Below, piece by piece: positions 7,769-16,585 of a stretch of 32,019 nt of DNA. Origin of the DNA: a virus. Every line of letters starts with the position of its first letter. Within the stretch, counting starts at the first letter, position 1. The stretch is taken from positions 1 to 32,019 of IMG/VR virus record IMGVR_UViG_3300028044_000040. The stretch is one strand, 5' to 3'. The position numbers and the translations under genes are program-made. A model generated the notes under the pieces. That model was not told the origin of the DNA. It worked only from the letters and a program-made list of their open reading frames with translations, and searched no databases.

Positions 7769-9073
7769 TTATTGATTAGTAAGTGATTGTGCTCTATCAA
7801 GTATGCCTTCAAGTGCTGTGTTAAATGCAGGGTTAGTTTCATCACGTAGCAATGTTCTTGTTGTTACTATACTTGATTCATCTAGAACATTATACATAGT
7901 GTTTTTTGTATCAGCAATCAAACCTTTTACTGTTATTCTGATTACATAAGCATCAGGAACAATGGCTCTTACAGGTATGAATTTGTTTTGTGATGTGACA
8001 AGGGATGGTGTAGCAGGTCCCACAAATGCAGGGCTCTGAGGCTCATCTACCCTTAAGTTACCCACAGTTGCCAAGTTAAAATTCAACTCTCTTCTGGAAC
8101 CTTGAAATTCCACACTGATGGAAGATATATAAGCATATGGCATAAACTTTACACCGGGAATTCTTATTTCATAAATTACCGGGGGTTCAACTATAGAGCT
8201 ATTCTTTCTTGCAGGTTTGTTGTTATACATTAATAAAAACAACAATTGCCAATTTTTTACCACATCATTGAATGTTGCCGATCCAGTATTAATTAAGGGA
8301 AAGTTAAAACTTATTTCTTCTCCTTCAGAAGAGTAATTAAAGAATTTAGCCTGTTCTACAAATGAAATCTTTGTTGGGGCATTGATTACAGAGGTCATTT
8401 CTTGAACGCCTCTAACAAGATCCACTCCGCTTTTCAAAAGACCCAGAAAAGGGTTTGATGCGTCATTGGAGAAACTGCTATTAGATGAGCCACTGTAGTT
8501 ATCAAAATAAGGCAAGTTAAATACCCAACCTGTTGGCTTGGTTATATACAAGTTTTTATATGGGAACAAGTAATTGCTTTTGTTTGCATTTAGGGTAGTA
8601 TTTTCATCTGCAACACCTGGTATTGTATCTAAAGCGGCTTTGATATATCTATCTGTAAATTCTGCCGCTTGTCCAACTTTATTTTGTATATCTTGTGAGT
8701 TGTTGTTAGTAACTAAATTTAATAAATTTCTTGCTGTTTCATTATTTTCCAGATTCGTTAATCCTTCCCTTACGTTTTGTGATGCAACACCGTAGGTGTA
8801 TTTGAGTTGCGCTACTAATGCATTTGTCTTGAGTCTTAGCTCTCTTAATATGATTCTGGGTACTTCTTGCCTTGAATCAGTCAATTTTGAATAAGTCCAA
8901 TAAAAATCTTTAACTACATCAACCACGCCCCCCTGGGGACTGTCTGAAGATGCTGCAATTAATCCACCACCAATAGGTGTATTGTTTGTGGATACCAGTT
9001 GTGGTGGATTAGTATCACTATCAAAGTTTAACTCCGATTCATTTCTATCAATAGATATGGAAAATAAACTCAT
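7769..9073 (-). CDS. Tail-tube cap/baseplate protein, possibly gp48-like
   Basis: A 434-residue structural protein. The N-terminal half is low in recognisable features. The C-terminal half (about 230-390) has a tube-protein-like course: SFNFPLINTG, a helix NWQLLFLLMY, then PPVIYEIRIPG, YAYISSISVEFQG and IVPDAYVIRITVKGL. This recalls gp48-type tube-cap proteins, in which a helix precedes '...P..Y.I...' strands and a closing 'P.A..V.I...L' strand. Placement directly after the tape measure agrees with T4 order 29-48-54. The start is TAATG-coupled to the tape measure stop and preceded by AAGG 4 nt upstream, a plausible Shine-Dalgarno. A different baseplate component is possible. Confidence 0.5.
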   Translation of the reverse strand: MSLFSISIDRNESELNFDSDTNPPQLVSTNNTPIGGGLIAASSDSPQGGVVDVVKDFYWTYSKLTDSRQEVPRIILRELRLKTNALVAQLKYTYGVASQNVREGLTNLENNETARNLLNLVTNNNSQDIQNKVGQAAEFTDRYIKAALDTIPGVADENTTLNANKSNYLFPYKNLYITKPTGWVFNLPYFDNYSGSSNSSFSNDASNPFLGLLKSGVDLVRGVQEMTSVINAPTKISFVEQAKFFNYSSEGEEISFNFPLINTGSATFNDVVKNWQLLFLLMYNNKPARKNSSIVEPPVIYEIRIPGVKFMPYAYISSISVEFQGSRRELNFNLATVGNLRVDEPQSPAFVGPATPSLVTSQNKFIPVRAIVPDAYVIRITVKGLIADTKNTMYNVLDESSIVTTRTLLRDETNPAFNTALEGILDRAQSLTNQ

Positions 9074-11115
9074 TATACCTTGCCCCCTGCAAACCTTGAT
9101 CTGATATCAAGACTTGAAGAATTTGTACCAGCAAAATTCATATTTGCTGATTGATTCATAACACTAATTACCCCGGGTTTTGCAAGGCCGGGCAAATTAA
9201 CCATGGCTGTTAATAATGCTACCATTTGTTCTTGTAATGAAATTTCCTTTGTAGAATTAATAGCAGTTGTTTTAATTCCTTTTGCAACTTCTTCATCTTT
9301 AACTAAGGGTGGTTTCTCTTCTTCTTTGGGTGCTGATTTAGGAGCTGCGGTTTCCTGTGTTTTTAATCGATTGTATGGGCTAAATTTTTCATTTTCAGCG
9401 TCTTCAAGAGCATGTTGTCTCTTTTTTTTCATTCTATCATTTAATACATCCCGCTCTTTTTGTAATGCTTTAATCTGCTCATCTGTAGGCTGGGTTAATT
9501 TAGCAGCACCTGCCCCAATACCATACCCCGCACTGCCTCCTAATAGACCCCAGATAAAAGCTCTTTCATTTGCACCTGCTGTATTTCCTGTTATTCGTGA
9601 ACCTGCGTAGGATGCACTTGCTGCAGCAGTACCACCAAGTACAGCTGTTGTTAATCCCATTTTCGCCTCTCTCCTTTTTGGATTTTTTACATCATCAAGA
9701 CGACTTTGCATTTCTTGTAATTTTTTTTCGTCTTTTTCTCTCTCATCAACATTAAGATTTGGGAGACCTTTGGGATTCAAATTATAAACTCTTTCAGGGC
9801 TATATTGTTTACCTGAAAGATCCAGATTATTAAAAAATTTAAATTTTTCAAAAATATTGCCACCTTGAGGTGCATCTTTGAATTGATCTATAAGACTCCT
9901 AACCACTCTCAGTCCTTGTGCAAGGCCAGGTGCATATTTTTCTAAAACAGCAAGACCTTTAAATATTTTTGATTCATCATCGCTAAAAACATTCATAATA
10001 GCTTCAAAAATATTAAATACCGTTTTTAATGCAGCGTTTATTTTTTCGCTTATGGATTTTACAATTTCATTAAAAACATCTCCTATATTCATCTCAAGAC
10101 CTGATTCAGGTACTCCGAAGCTTACATTTTTACCTGCCGCTTCCATTTTTATACCTGCAAATCCAAAAGCTCTGTCTGTAAACATTTTCATGAAATTAGT
10201 AACACCACGCACAGCAGGAAAATAGTTACCAATATTATCTAAAACTGAAATAATATCATTTTTATTTGCACCGCTGCCCTTGGTAACTAAGGAATATAAA
10301 TCAACAAACGATTTAGATATGTTATTAAAAAAATCTCCTATTTGACTGAAGAAAGGTGCTGGGAATTCAGTAATTTTTTTAAAAATATCTTCAAAAGTAA
10401 ATTGTTTTCCAAACATATTAAATTGCCTGCTCTTGTCACCGGTCAGATCGCCAGCTAATAATCTAGCTTTTGATGTACCAAAGAAGTCTGCAATAAATTC
10501 CGCTCCTGGAATAGCAAAAGCCAATTGCTTGATTCCTTTTGTAAAATCGCCTTGGAAGATACTAGTGAACCCTTCATAAGCATCTATGAGTCTGCCTACA
10601 AACGGTATGGATCGTATCATTTCTTTTAAGCTCTTGTCTTTACCTGCAAATTTCTGCAGTAAACTGGTTACACTGGATAGTATTTTGCCTTGTTTAAATT
10701 CTTCGAACATCTTTTTAAATGCAGGAAATTTGGTCAAACCAAAAGCTAATGTAGCTACACCACCTAACAGTAGGCCGATGGGACCCAGAATACTGGACAT
10801 GAATCCCTTGTCTTTTTGACGCAATCCTCTGAACTCTTTTAAAATGGCTTCATTGGTTTTAGATTGATCTAATTTACCTATTAACTGTTTAGTATCTTTT
10901 GTGAATCTTACTTCTTTTGGCTCTTTGTCTCTTTTAGCTTTTTTTTGCTCTTCTGTTTGATATACAGTAAAGAACTCACCTATTTTATCAAATTTCTTAC
11001 CTAACGTAATTTGTATTTTTTCTAATGTATCTGATACTCTCTTGTTACTTTGCTCTATAGAGGTAAAGCCAGATCCCATAATAGAGGACATCTGTTCAAA
11101 GGTAATACCATCCAT
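9073..11115 (-). CDS. 29: Tape measure protein (gp29-like)
   Basis: A 680-residue, mostly helical protein, the longest of the tail block apart from the sheath. It has a charged coiled-coil-like N-terminus, a hydrophobic glycine-rich segment at about 109-127 (GPIGLLLGGVATLAFGL region), repeated Phe-rich amphipathic helices through 130-430, a second glycine/alanine-rich hydrophobic segment near 540-565, and a Lys/Glu/Pro linker before the end. This is the usual build of tape measures, which set tail length and are later ejected. At 1.5 angstrom per residue it predicts a tail of about 100 nm, like T4 (gp29, 590 residues). The ATG is preceded by CATAAATA 6 nt upstream. It follows two chaperone-like genes, as tape measures often do. 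Confidence 0.75.
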   Translation of the reverse strand: MDGITFEQMSSIMGSGFTSIEQSNKRVSDTLEKIQITLGKKFDKIGEFFTVYQTEEQKKAKRDKEPKEVRFTKDTKQLIGKLDQSKTNEAILKEFRGLRQKDKGFMSSILGPIGLLLGGVATLAFGLTKFPAFKKMFEEFKQGKILSSVTSLLQKFAGKDKSLKEMIRSIPFVGRLIDAYEGFTSIFQGDFTKGIKQLAFAIPGAEFIADFFGTSKARLLAGDLTGDKSRQFNMFGKQFTFEDIFKKITEFPAPFFSQIGDFFNNISKSFVDLYSLVTKGSGANKNDIISVLDNIGNYFPAVRGVTNFMKMFTDRAFGFAGIKMEAAGKNVSFGVPESGLEMNIGDVFNEIVKSISEKINAALKTVFNIFEAIMNVFSDDESKIFKGLAVLEKYAPGLAQGLRVVRSLIDQFKDAPQGGNIFEKFKFFNNLDLSGKQYSPERVYNLNPKGLPNLNVDEREKDEKKLQEMQSRLDDVKNPKRREAKMGLTTAVLGGTAAASASYAGSRITGNTAGANERAFIWGLLGGSAGYGIGAGAAKLTQPTDEQIKALQKERDVLNDRMKKKRQHALEDAENEKFSPYNRLKTQETAAPKSAPKEEEKPPLVKDEEVAKGIKTTAINSTKEISLQEQMVALLTAMVNLPGLAKPGVISVMNQSANMNFAGTNSSSLDIRSRFAGGKV

Positions 11116-11121
11116 ACTAAA

Positions 11122-11129
11122 TATTTATG
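11122..11129 (-). promoter_or_regulatory. Late promoter box for the tape measure gene
   Basis: CATAAATA on the minus strand, 6 nt (TTTAGT) before the ATG at 11115. Confidence 0.6.
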
Positions 11130-11138
11130 AAAAAATAC

Positions 11139-11894
11139 TTAGATAGTAAAGAACGCACCGTCAACTTCTATAGCAACATTATCTAGGAAAGCATAATATT
11201 TTTCTATATCTCTATAAGACTTAATATAATCTAAGATTTGGTTATTAATCTGTGAAGGCAGTTTTTCCACTATTTGAACAATATCATCAATTCTTTGGTT
11301 CTGTGTGCTGTACTCAAAGGTTTTATCTTCTTTAGTAATTTTAATGGTTTTAACAAATTTAATTAATTCGTAAACAAACAGCTCACCAATAACGCTTTTA
11401 AAGTCTTTATCTGCGGTAGTACGTAATTTATTAAGGCTAAATTGGCTCATTTCTTTTTCAAAACCTAATTTCGGAGCTTGAAGCGATACACAAAAATTAT
11501 TGAAAATAATATCTTTTTCAAAAGCAAAATCATAATTGGCTTGTGGAAAGGTAGTAACAAGATCGTTCAAATTTAGGTCACGATCTTCAAATTTATATGT
11601 TGCATCTAAGCATTTAGCTCTCAATGCAATTGCTATGGCTTGCCTATCAAATGTATAGAAATCATTGATGTCAATGCTGTCAAGAACATTTTCACTCAAT
11701 ATGCCGTGAAAGTTTATAATAAAAGATAGTTTTGTGAGCGTTTCATCGATGGACGATTTTAAAAGATTTTTTTGTTGTTTTAAATTTAATGATTTGAAGC
11801 GTACTTCCTTCTTGAGAGACGGTACATAGATGGGTATAAAGTTGTCTCTGTTTAGAATATCCAGTTGTGATATGATTTCAGAGGTGTTACTCAT
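11139..11894 (-). CDS. Baseplate hub assembly protein, gp26/gp51-like (copy 1)
   Basis: A 251-residue protein with a start typical of the T4 baseplate (gp26-type) family: IPIYVPSLKKEVRFKSLNLK at 22-41, then QKNLLKSSID, and later AIAIALRAKC near residue 90. In T4, gp26 and gp51 act in hub assembly. It lies immediately upstream of the tape measure, the position of tail assembly chaperones in many tailed phages. The neighbouring upstream gene encodes a protein with the same ordered landmarks, suggesting a duplicated pair. The region before its ATG lacks the TAAATA box at standard spacing, so it is probably transcribed from the box before 12742. Which of gp26 or gp51 it represents cannot be decided. 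Confidence 0.6.
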   Translation of the reverse strand: MSNTSEIISQLDILNRDNFIPIYVPSLKKEVRFKSLNLKQQKNLLKSSIDETLTKLSFIINFHGILSENVLDSIDINDFYTFDRQAIAIALRAKCLDATYKFEDRDLNLNDLVTTFPQANYDFAFEKDIIFNNFCVSLQAPKLGFEKEMSQFSLNKLRTTADKDFKSVIGELFVYELIKFVKTIKITKEDKTFEYSTQNQRIDDIVQIVEKLPSQINNQILDYIKSYRDIEKYYAFLDNVAIEVDGAFFTI

Positions 11895-11908
11895 TTATAA
11901 TAATTAGT

Positions 11909-12742
11909 TTAAGGTTGAGGTATATCCACAGGAGATTTGGTCTGTTTATTTCTATCTTCTAAGTCTTTCTTAAACAAGTTTATATAAATATCGATTTCAG
12001 CTGGTGTTATTCTGTCTAAATCTTCTAACGACATGTTCATCTTTGTAAACAGGAAAAATTCTATTTCATAGAATGAGAGTAAATCTCTCTTAAAAATAAA
12101 TTTAAGAAAGTCAAAAATACTCTGCACATTGGAAGAAAGAAAAATTTCAATATTTTCGGATAAATCAGCAGGGTTTTTAATCATAAACAAACAAACTTTA
12201 GAAAGTAGAATTTCCAGATCTCTTTTAAATTCATTTATTTCTTTAAAAATATTTGCTGGTAAATTGTTTAAAATTTCTTCTGTAACTGGATATTCACTGC
12301 CATTCAAAAACACAGTTTCTATAAAACTAATATATTCATCTTCATAGTAAAGTTGATTGGGTATTTTTAATGTGACATCTATATCATTATTTAAAGATAT
12401 CTTTTTGTTGTAAAAATTATCTAAATTAATATCTTCAATCTTTTTAATAAAATCAATAATATTGATATCCTGTTTAAAGTTTTTACTGCCTAATGTGAGT
12501 TCCAGCTTATCGGACACACACACAGCTCTAATTGTGAGCAGAATTATAATTTTTTCTAAGAAATTGCATGGAGGCAAGTCAATTACATGTGTTTTTACAA
12601 TGTCCTCTAATAATATATCAATTGATTTGTTGTTATTATTGGTAATATTTTTTACTAAATTTTTATATGAATTAAAAGAAAGCTCTTTTATTAAAGCATT
12701 TTTCTTTGCAAAAGGCAGATAGCAAGAATATAGAAAATTCAC
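11909..12742 (-). CDS. Baseplate hub assembly protein, gp26/gp51-like (copy 2)
   Basis: A 277-residue protein. Its first 90 residues parallel the next gene product: SCYLPFAKKNALIKELSFNS against the YVPSLKKEVRFKSLNLK segment, KNLVKNI against KNLLKSS, IDL followed by an F-x4-II run, then TIRAVCVSD against ALRAKCLDA. The rest is helical and acidic without recognised motifs, ending in a proline-containing tail. The start is GTG at 12742, chosen because TGTAAATA ends 5 nt upstream. The box overlaps the stop of the preceding tube-like gene. Function by context: hub assembly or tape-measure chaperone. The family call is weaker than for its neighbour. Confidence 0.5.
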   Translation of the reverse strand: MNFLYSCYLPFAKKNALIKELSFNSYKNLVKNITNNNNKSIDILLEDIVKTHVIDLPPCNFLEKIIILLTIRAVCVSDKLELTLGSKNFKQDINIIDFIKKIEDINLDNFYNKKISLNNDIDVTLKIPNQLYYEDEYISFIETVFLNGSEYPVTEEILNNLPANIFKEINEFKRDLEILLSKVCLFMIKNPADLSENIEIFLSSNVQSIFDFLKFIFKRDLLSFYEIEFFLFTKMNMSLEDLDRITPAEIDIYINLFKKDLEDRNKQTKSPVDIPQP

Positions 12743-12747
12743 TAAAT

Positions 12748-12755
12748 TATTTACA
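12748..12755 (-). promoter_or_regulatory. Late promoter box for the gene at 12742
   Basis: TGTAAATA on the minus strand, 5 nt (ATTTA) before the GTG. It overlaps the stop codon of the upstream gene and is the most divergent of the set, sharing only TAAATA. Confidence 0.5.
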
Positions 12756-13659
12756 AGAACCCTAGAGGATTAATACTACCAATGCCATTTTGAAAGCTAG
12801 TAATTCTTGGAATTTCGCCATTAGAAATTCTGTTTACTATGTCAGCAATAGGTAGATATAGATTGTTTTCTACTGTATAATTTGAATATGTCCATCTGGT
12901 TGAATATGTTGTTAATTTATCATTTTCATAGTCTAAGTCTTGTTCAGATATTTGATATGGTACACAATTATAGAAGTGAAACACTTTTCTAGGTATCATG
13001 GAAATGCTATGATACGTTCGTGTATATTCAAGTAATGTCATGTTGACTTTCATGTTTCTAAGATCTTTTCTAACTCCTGTATCGCCTGGCCGTGCAGCTA
13101 ATCCATAATGAGACGCGAGAATGACCCATGGTCTGATAACAAAATCTATGAATGAGGTGTTTGTATCTCTAAAATTAATAACTAAAGTTGGTGCTTCAGT
13201 GGATCTGCCACCGCCCAAGACACCGGGTAAAAAGCCTCTGTTGTTTTGTACAGAAGTAGTTAACACATCAAATTGCTCAGTAGGTATGGTTATGGCATGT
13301 GCAAATAAGCACCCAATTACTTTTTGCAGAGGATAGCTTGCAAGAATTGTTTTTGCGGTATCTATATCAAATCCTTTCTTGCTGCCATCTGTACGTTCCA
13401 AACCTTGTATTAAGTTGGTTCTTAGCCCTTGTGGGTAGTTATCAATTACCACACACCATTGAGAAGAATTTGGAATAGCGGTAAACCACGATTCCATTTG
13501 AAATAGGAAGTAATCTCTTACGCTAACAATGGGTACACCAGGTATATTGAATCCAAATAAATTGGTAATTTGTGGGGCAAAAAGAGGGTTTTGACCTGTC
13601 GCGAGGCCAGCAAAATTCTGACCAAGTCCGTTAAGAGCATCAGTGAATGGATTATTCAC
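12751..13659 (-). CDS. Tube-fold protein, probable gp54-like tail tube initiator
   Basis: A 302-residue protein (T4 gp54 has 320). The N-terminus is glycine/proline-rich; the middle has strands such as SQWCVVIDNYP and APTLVINFRDT. The end has the closing hairpin of tail-tube proteins: PRKVFHFYNCVPYQISEQ, then a turn LDYEND and the strand YSTRWTYSNYTV. The same ending pattern occurs in the tube protein at 13686. The larger size and location beside the baseplate genes suggest the tube-initiating ring (gp54) rather than the tube itself. Start GTG at 13659, with CTTAAATA 5 nt upstream. The alternative is a specialised tube paralog. Confidence 0.55.
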   Translation of the reverse strand: MNNPFTDALNGLGQNFAGLATGQNPLFAPQITNLFGFNIPGVPIVSVRDYFLFQMESWFTAIPNSSQWCVVIDNYPQGLRTNLIQGLERTDGSKKGFDIDTAKTILASYPLQKVIGCLFAHAITIPTEQFDVLTTSVQNNRGFLPGVLGGGRSTEAPTLVINFRDTNTSFIDFVIRPWVILASHYGLAARPGDTGVRKDLRNMKVNMTLLEYTRTYHSISMIPRKVFHFYNCVPYQISEQDLDYENDKLTTYSTRWTYSNYTVENNLYLPIADIVNRISNGEIPRITSFQNGIGSINPLGFL

Positions 13660-13664
13660 TTAAA

Positions 13665-13672
13665 TATTTAAG
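13665..13672 (-). promoter_or_regulatory. Late promoter box for the gp54-like gene
   Basis: CTTAAATA on the minus strand, 5 nt (TTTAA) before the GTG at 13659, within a TAAATATTTA palindrome. Confidence 0.55.
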
Positions 13673-13685
13673 AAAAAAATTAAAG

Positions 13686-14234
13686 TTAGCTGAGTTTTCT
13701 CCAGTAATGGTAAGAAACGGTTGCAGTGAATTCGATTGTTTCGCCAGTACCGGTAGCAATATTATATGTTAAGGGGCCAACACTTCTTACTGAAACACCA
13801 ACCAATTGATATTGTGCCACTTTGTTCATTTGATTATCGAGCTGAAGTAAATCTATGATAGCTGTCTGCTTTGGTGCAAAATAATTGCCAGTGGAATTGC
13901 TATCATCAAAAATATCTGTTGACCATTGTTCGAATTTTTGTCTTATCTGCGATTTTGAATCCGCATAAAAAGTAAGACTGTATGCATTGGATTCAGGATA
14001 TACAGCATTTCCTGGGATATTAAAATTTAATCCCATGTAGGGAATTGGGATGTTTGTTATCTCACGACCAGGTAATGATGCTGTCTTTACATACACTAAG
14101 TCACTGTCATCAAATGTTACTGTACTGGCACCGCCGGTGTTAATTGAGAGTACTCTGAAATTAAAATCACGTGCAAATTCACGCGACGTTGCTATTCTGT
14201 AGAAGTCAGTAATGAGTTGATTTACGTCTGCCAT
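13686..14234 (-). CDS. 19: Tail tube protein gp19-like
   Basis: A 182-residue tail tube subunit (T4 gp19 has 163). Features: an N-terminal helix (NQLITDFYRIA), the strand pair around VYVKTASLPGREITNIPIPY (about 47-66) that matches the conserved 'A.LPG....I.V.Y.G' loop, NVYPESNAYSL-type strands, and the closing GPLTYNIATG ... IEFTATVSYHYW. These subunits stack as hexameric rings inside the sheath to form the DNA conduit. It directly follows the sheath gene, as in T4. AATAAATA lies 6 nt before the ATG and overlaps the sheath stop, giving this highly expressed gene its own late start. Confidence 0.85.
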   Translation of the reverse strand: MADVNQLITDFYRIATSREFARDFNFRVLSINTGGASTVTFDDSDLVYVKTASLPGREITNIPIPYMGLNFNIPGNAVYPESNAYSLTFYADSKSQIRQKFEQWSTDIFDDSNSTGNYFAPKQTAIIDLLQLDNQMNKVAQYQLVGVSVRSVGPLTYNIATGTGETIEFTATVSYHYWRKLS

Positions 14235-14240
14235 ATAAAA

Positions 14241-14248
14241 TATTTATT
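14241..14248 (-). promoter_or_regulatory. Late promoter box for gp19
   Basis: AATAAATA on the minus strand, 6 nt (TTTTAT) before the ATG at 14234. Confidence 0.65.
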
Positions 14249-16544
14249 AGGAAACTATCTCTTGGAAGCTAGTTCCTGTTCTGGTTGCGTAAAAATTGCA
14301 AAGAATATACTCTGCACTTCGTACTGGTTTAATATAGATATCAATTACAATTGTGTTATCATCAATAACATTGGGTGTGTTGTTGCGTTCATCACAGATG
14401 ATCAAATAGTCATAAACACCTTGTGTATTTTTTGCGTTATCAAAAATAGGTGAGATTGAATTCAATATTTGCGTCCTTGTGAAGAGAGTGTTGGGCTCAA
14501 ATATAAAATATTTTACAGTATCACGTGTTGCAGTCTCCAGACTCAAGAACAACCTGCGCACATTAATTCTATCAAATGCACTGGGCAGTTTCTGGAGTGT
14601 CTTTTGACCAAATATAACGTATCCTTCTGCAGGGAAGAAGGTCACAGGGTTCAAGCTGATACGATACAGAAGATCGCGTTGCTTTTGCTTGGGATAAAGG
14701 GCAATATCAACAACACCTGTCAGAACACCGCGAGTAAATCCTGCTGGTGCAAACCATGGTTGGAAGTTGGAATCGGTATTTGCCATTGCAGCTGCAGCAA
14801 AGCCTGAGAAAGGAACCCACACATCTTGATTTGTTGTAACATCTGAAACACGTGCACAATTGGCGAATGTGCATGCATAACTTGTATTAATACCAGCAAA
14901 TTGATTTTTTAATGGCCAGTAAATGTTGTTATTGAACGAATTTGTTGCAAGATCAAGGGTTCTGATGTTTGAACCTTGCACAAATATGTTTGTAATGGGG
15001 TCAGCAATGAACAGATGATCTTTACGTACGTTAGTAAAGTTTAAGAATGATGTTGCAACTTCCATGTATCTTGAAGCTGCAAAAGGTGTTGGTCCAGATT
15101 GTGCTGTTAGCGATTGCACAGCACTATCATATGGAACTGTATCATCAAAATAACCTGACGTTGCAAGATTGAAGGAGTTGAGATAAACTGTGCCTAAGCC
15201 AGCTTCTGTTGTGAGATTGATAGGATACAGATCCACATTATTAATTTTATCAAAAGCGTAATCGAGCTTGGTTGGTACATTGCCAATGATCTTTGTGGTT
15301 AAATCCTGGTTATCATAATCGCCAAGGGCAACTAGATTGTTGGTCTCACCTAATAAATTTAAAAATCCGCGTACTTGTGCAATTGGCGCGCCAATTCTGT
15401 TGATATAATCTTGTGATGATTCACCATCCAGGTATTCTGACATGCCTTGACTGAGAAAACGGACTTTCTTTGTTGGTAGACCGGTAGAATCAAGCCATGT
15501 GGGCTTATTTTTATTAGAAATAAAGGGGTTAACTATTGAGATGATGTTTGTAGAATTATTATCCACTTGCTCAATAAAGTTGCTTATTGCAGGTCCGCCA
15601 TTTTGTGAAGCAATTTGACGGTTGTAATCAAAGGAAGCAGTGAAGCCGTCTTTGAGAATGTAGTCAAGAGCAATCACATCAGGTGAGCTGGATGATTGTA
15701 CGAGCTTGAAGACACCCACAGAGACTGTATCATCAAATTTACTTGATGATATATCATATGATGGTATGTTCTCTAAGATTTCTGAAATTGTCAAGTTATT
15801 TCCACCACCCGTGCCTGCTGCAGCGCTCAAACCAAAGTTTAAACGAGTTGAAGGCACGTTCACATAATCACTACCGCCTATTGCTTGTGCCTCATTGTTG
15901 ATGGATAAAACTGAATTTATGTCATTATAAGGTGTGGCAGGATTGAGGTTAGTATTATCAATAATACCAACATATGTTCCTTCATAACGCGTATTAATGG
16001 TAGTTTGTGCTTTATTGAGAAGCACAAGACCTGCATCTTTGAGAGATGCAACATTACTAAAAGTTGTTGTGCCGCTAGTATTATTTGACCAAGTAAATCC
16101 ATCACCTCTCAGAATAGAAAGATATTCAGCTTGTGTAAGTTTAAGATGGGTAGGTTTGCCAAAGAAATATACTGAATCATGGCGATCAATTGCAGTTGAA
16201 GAAACCCCGTTGACATATGAGGCAACTGGGTAAACAAGAGCACTATATTCTGTACTCACATCAAAACCTGCACCATTGCCATATGGCAGTCTATAGACAA
16301 TTACGCTTGCTGGTGACTGTAGTATAGCTTTTGTTGTGTGATAGAAATATCTCTCAGCAGCATTGCTGGGTTGACCATATATCTGCTCAAACTCAGAAAC
16401 AGATGTTACACTGATGGGTTCTGAGGAAGGACCTTTGGCTGCAAACCCTGGAATAAATACCACAGTGGGTTGTGCTCCAACGTTTCTTAATGTAAAATCT
16501 TGTTCAGTTATCTGTACACCGGGACTTTGAATTGTGCGTGCCAT
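14247..16544 (-). CDS. 18: Contractile tail sheath protein gp18-like
   Basis: A 765-residue sheath subunit (T4 gp18 has 659). The N-terminus RTIQSPGVQITEQDFTL is the typical sheath start, in which a conserved 'SPGV...E.D' precedes the arm that links neighbouring subunits. The C-terminal domain shows DYLIICDERNNTP and IVIDIYIKPVRSAEYI, the 'V.CD..NNTP..I......V.I.I.P..P.E.I' signature of contractile sheaths. Extra length is in the middle, where sheath proteins carry variable surface domains. It polymerises around gp19 and contracts on infection. Preceded by AATAAATA at 6 nt. Confidence 0.93.
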   Translation of the reverse strand: MARTIQSPGVQITEQDFTLRNVGAQPTVVFIPGFAAKGPSSEPISVTSVSEFEQIYGQPSNAAERYFYHTTKAILQSPASVIVYRLPYGNGAGFDVSTEYSALVYPVASYVNGVSSTAIDRHDSVYFFGKPTHLKLTQAEYLSILRGDGFTWSNNTSGTTTFSNVASLKDAGLVLLNKAQTTINTRYEGTYVGIIDNTNLNPATPYNDINSVLSINNEAQAIGGSDYVNVPSTRLNFGLSAAAGTGGGNNLTISEILENIPSYDISSSKFDDTVSVGVFKLVQSSSSPDVIALDYILKDGFTASFDYNRQIASQNGGPAISNFIEQVDNNSTNIISIVNPFISNKNKPTWLDSTGLPTKKVRFLSQGMSEYLDGESSQDYINRIGAPIAQVRGFLNLLGETNNLVALGDYDNQDLTTKIIGNVPTKLDYAFDKINNVDLYPINLTTEAGLGTVYLNSFNLATSGYFDDTVPYDSAVQSLTAQSGPTPFAASRYMEVATSFLNFTNVRKDHLFIADPITNIFVQGSNIRTLDLATNSFNNNIYWPLKNQFAGINTSYACTFANCARVSDVTTNQDVWVPFSGFAAAAMANTDSNFQPWFAPAGFTRGVLTGVVDIALYPKQKQRDLLYRISLNPVTFFPAEGYVIFGQKTLQKLPSAFDRINVRRLFLSLETATRDTVKYFIFEPNTLFTRTQILNSISPIFDNAKNTQGVYDYLIICDERNNTPNVIDDNTIVIDIYIKPVRSAEYILCNFYATRTGTSFQEIVS

Positions 16545-16550
16545 ATAAAT

Positions 16551-16558
16551 TATTTATT
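16551..16558 (-). promoter_or_regulatory. Late promoter box for gp18
   Basis: AATAAATA on the minus strand, 6 nt (ATTTAT) before the ATG at 16544. Confidence 0.65.
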
Positions 16559-16585
16559 GTTTTTTGGATAAAACTTTTTAGTTTT

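Noticed and set aside
9203-9610. 135-residue plus-strand open frame opposite the tape measure
   Set aside because: It is the antisense shadow of the tape measure gene, with Ser/Cys-rich composition and no promoter box.
16570-16585. Small hairpin AAAACT-TTTT-AGTTTT as a terminator
   Set aside because: Stem is six mostly A-T pairs, and on the minus strand no T tract follows it.
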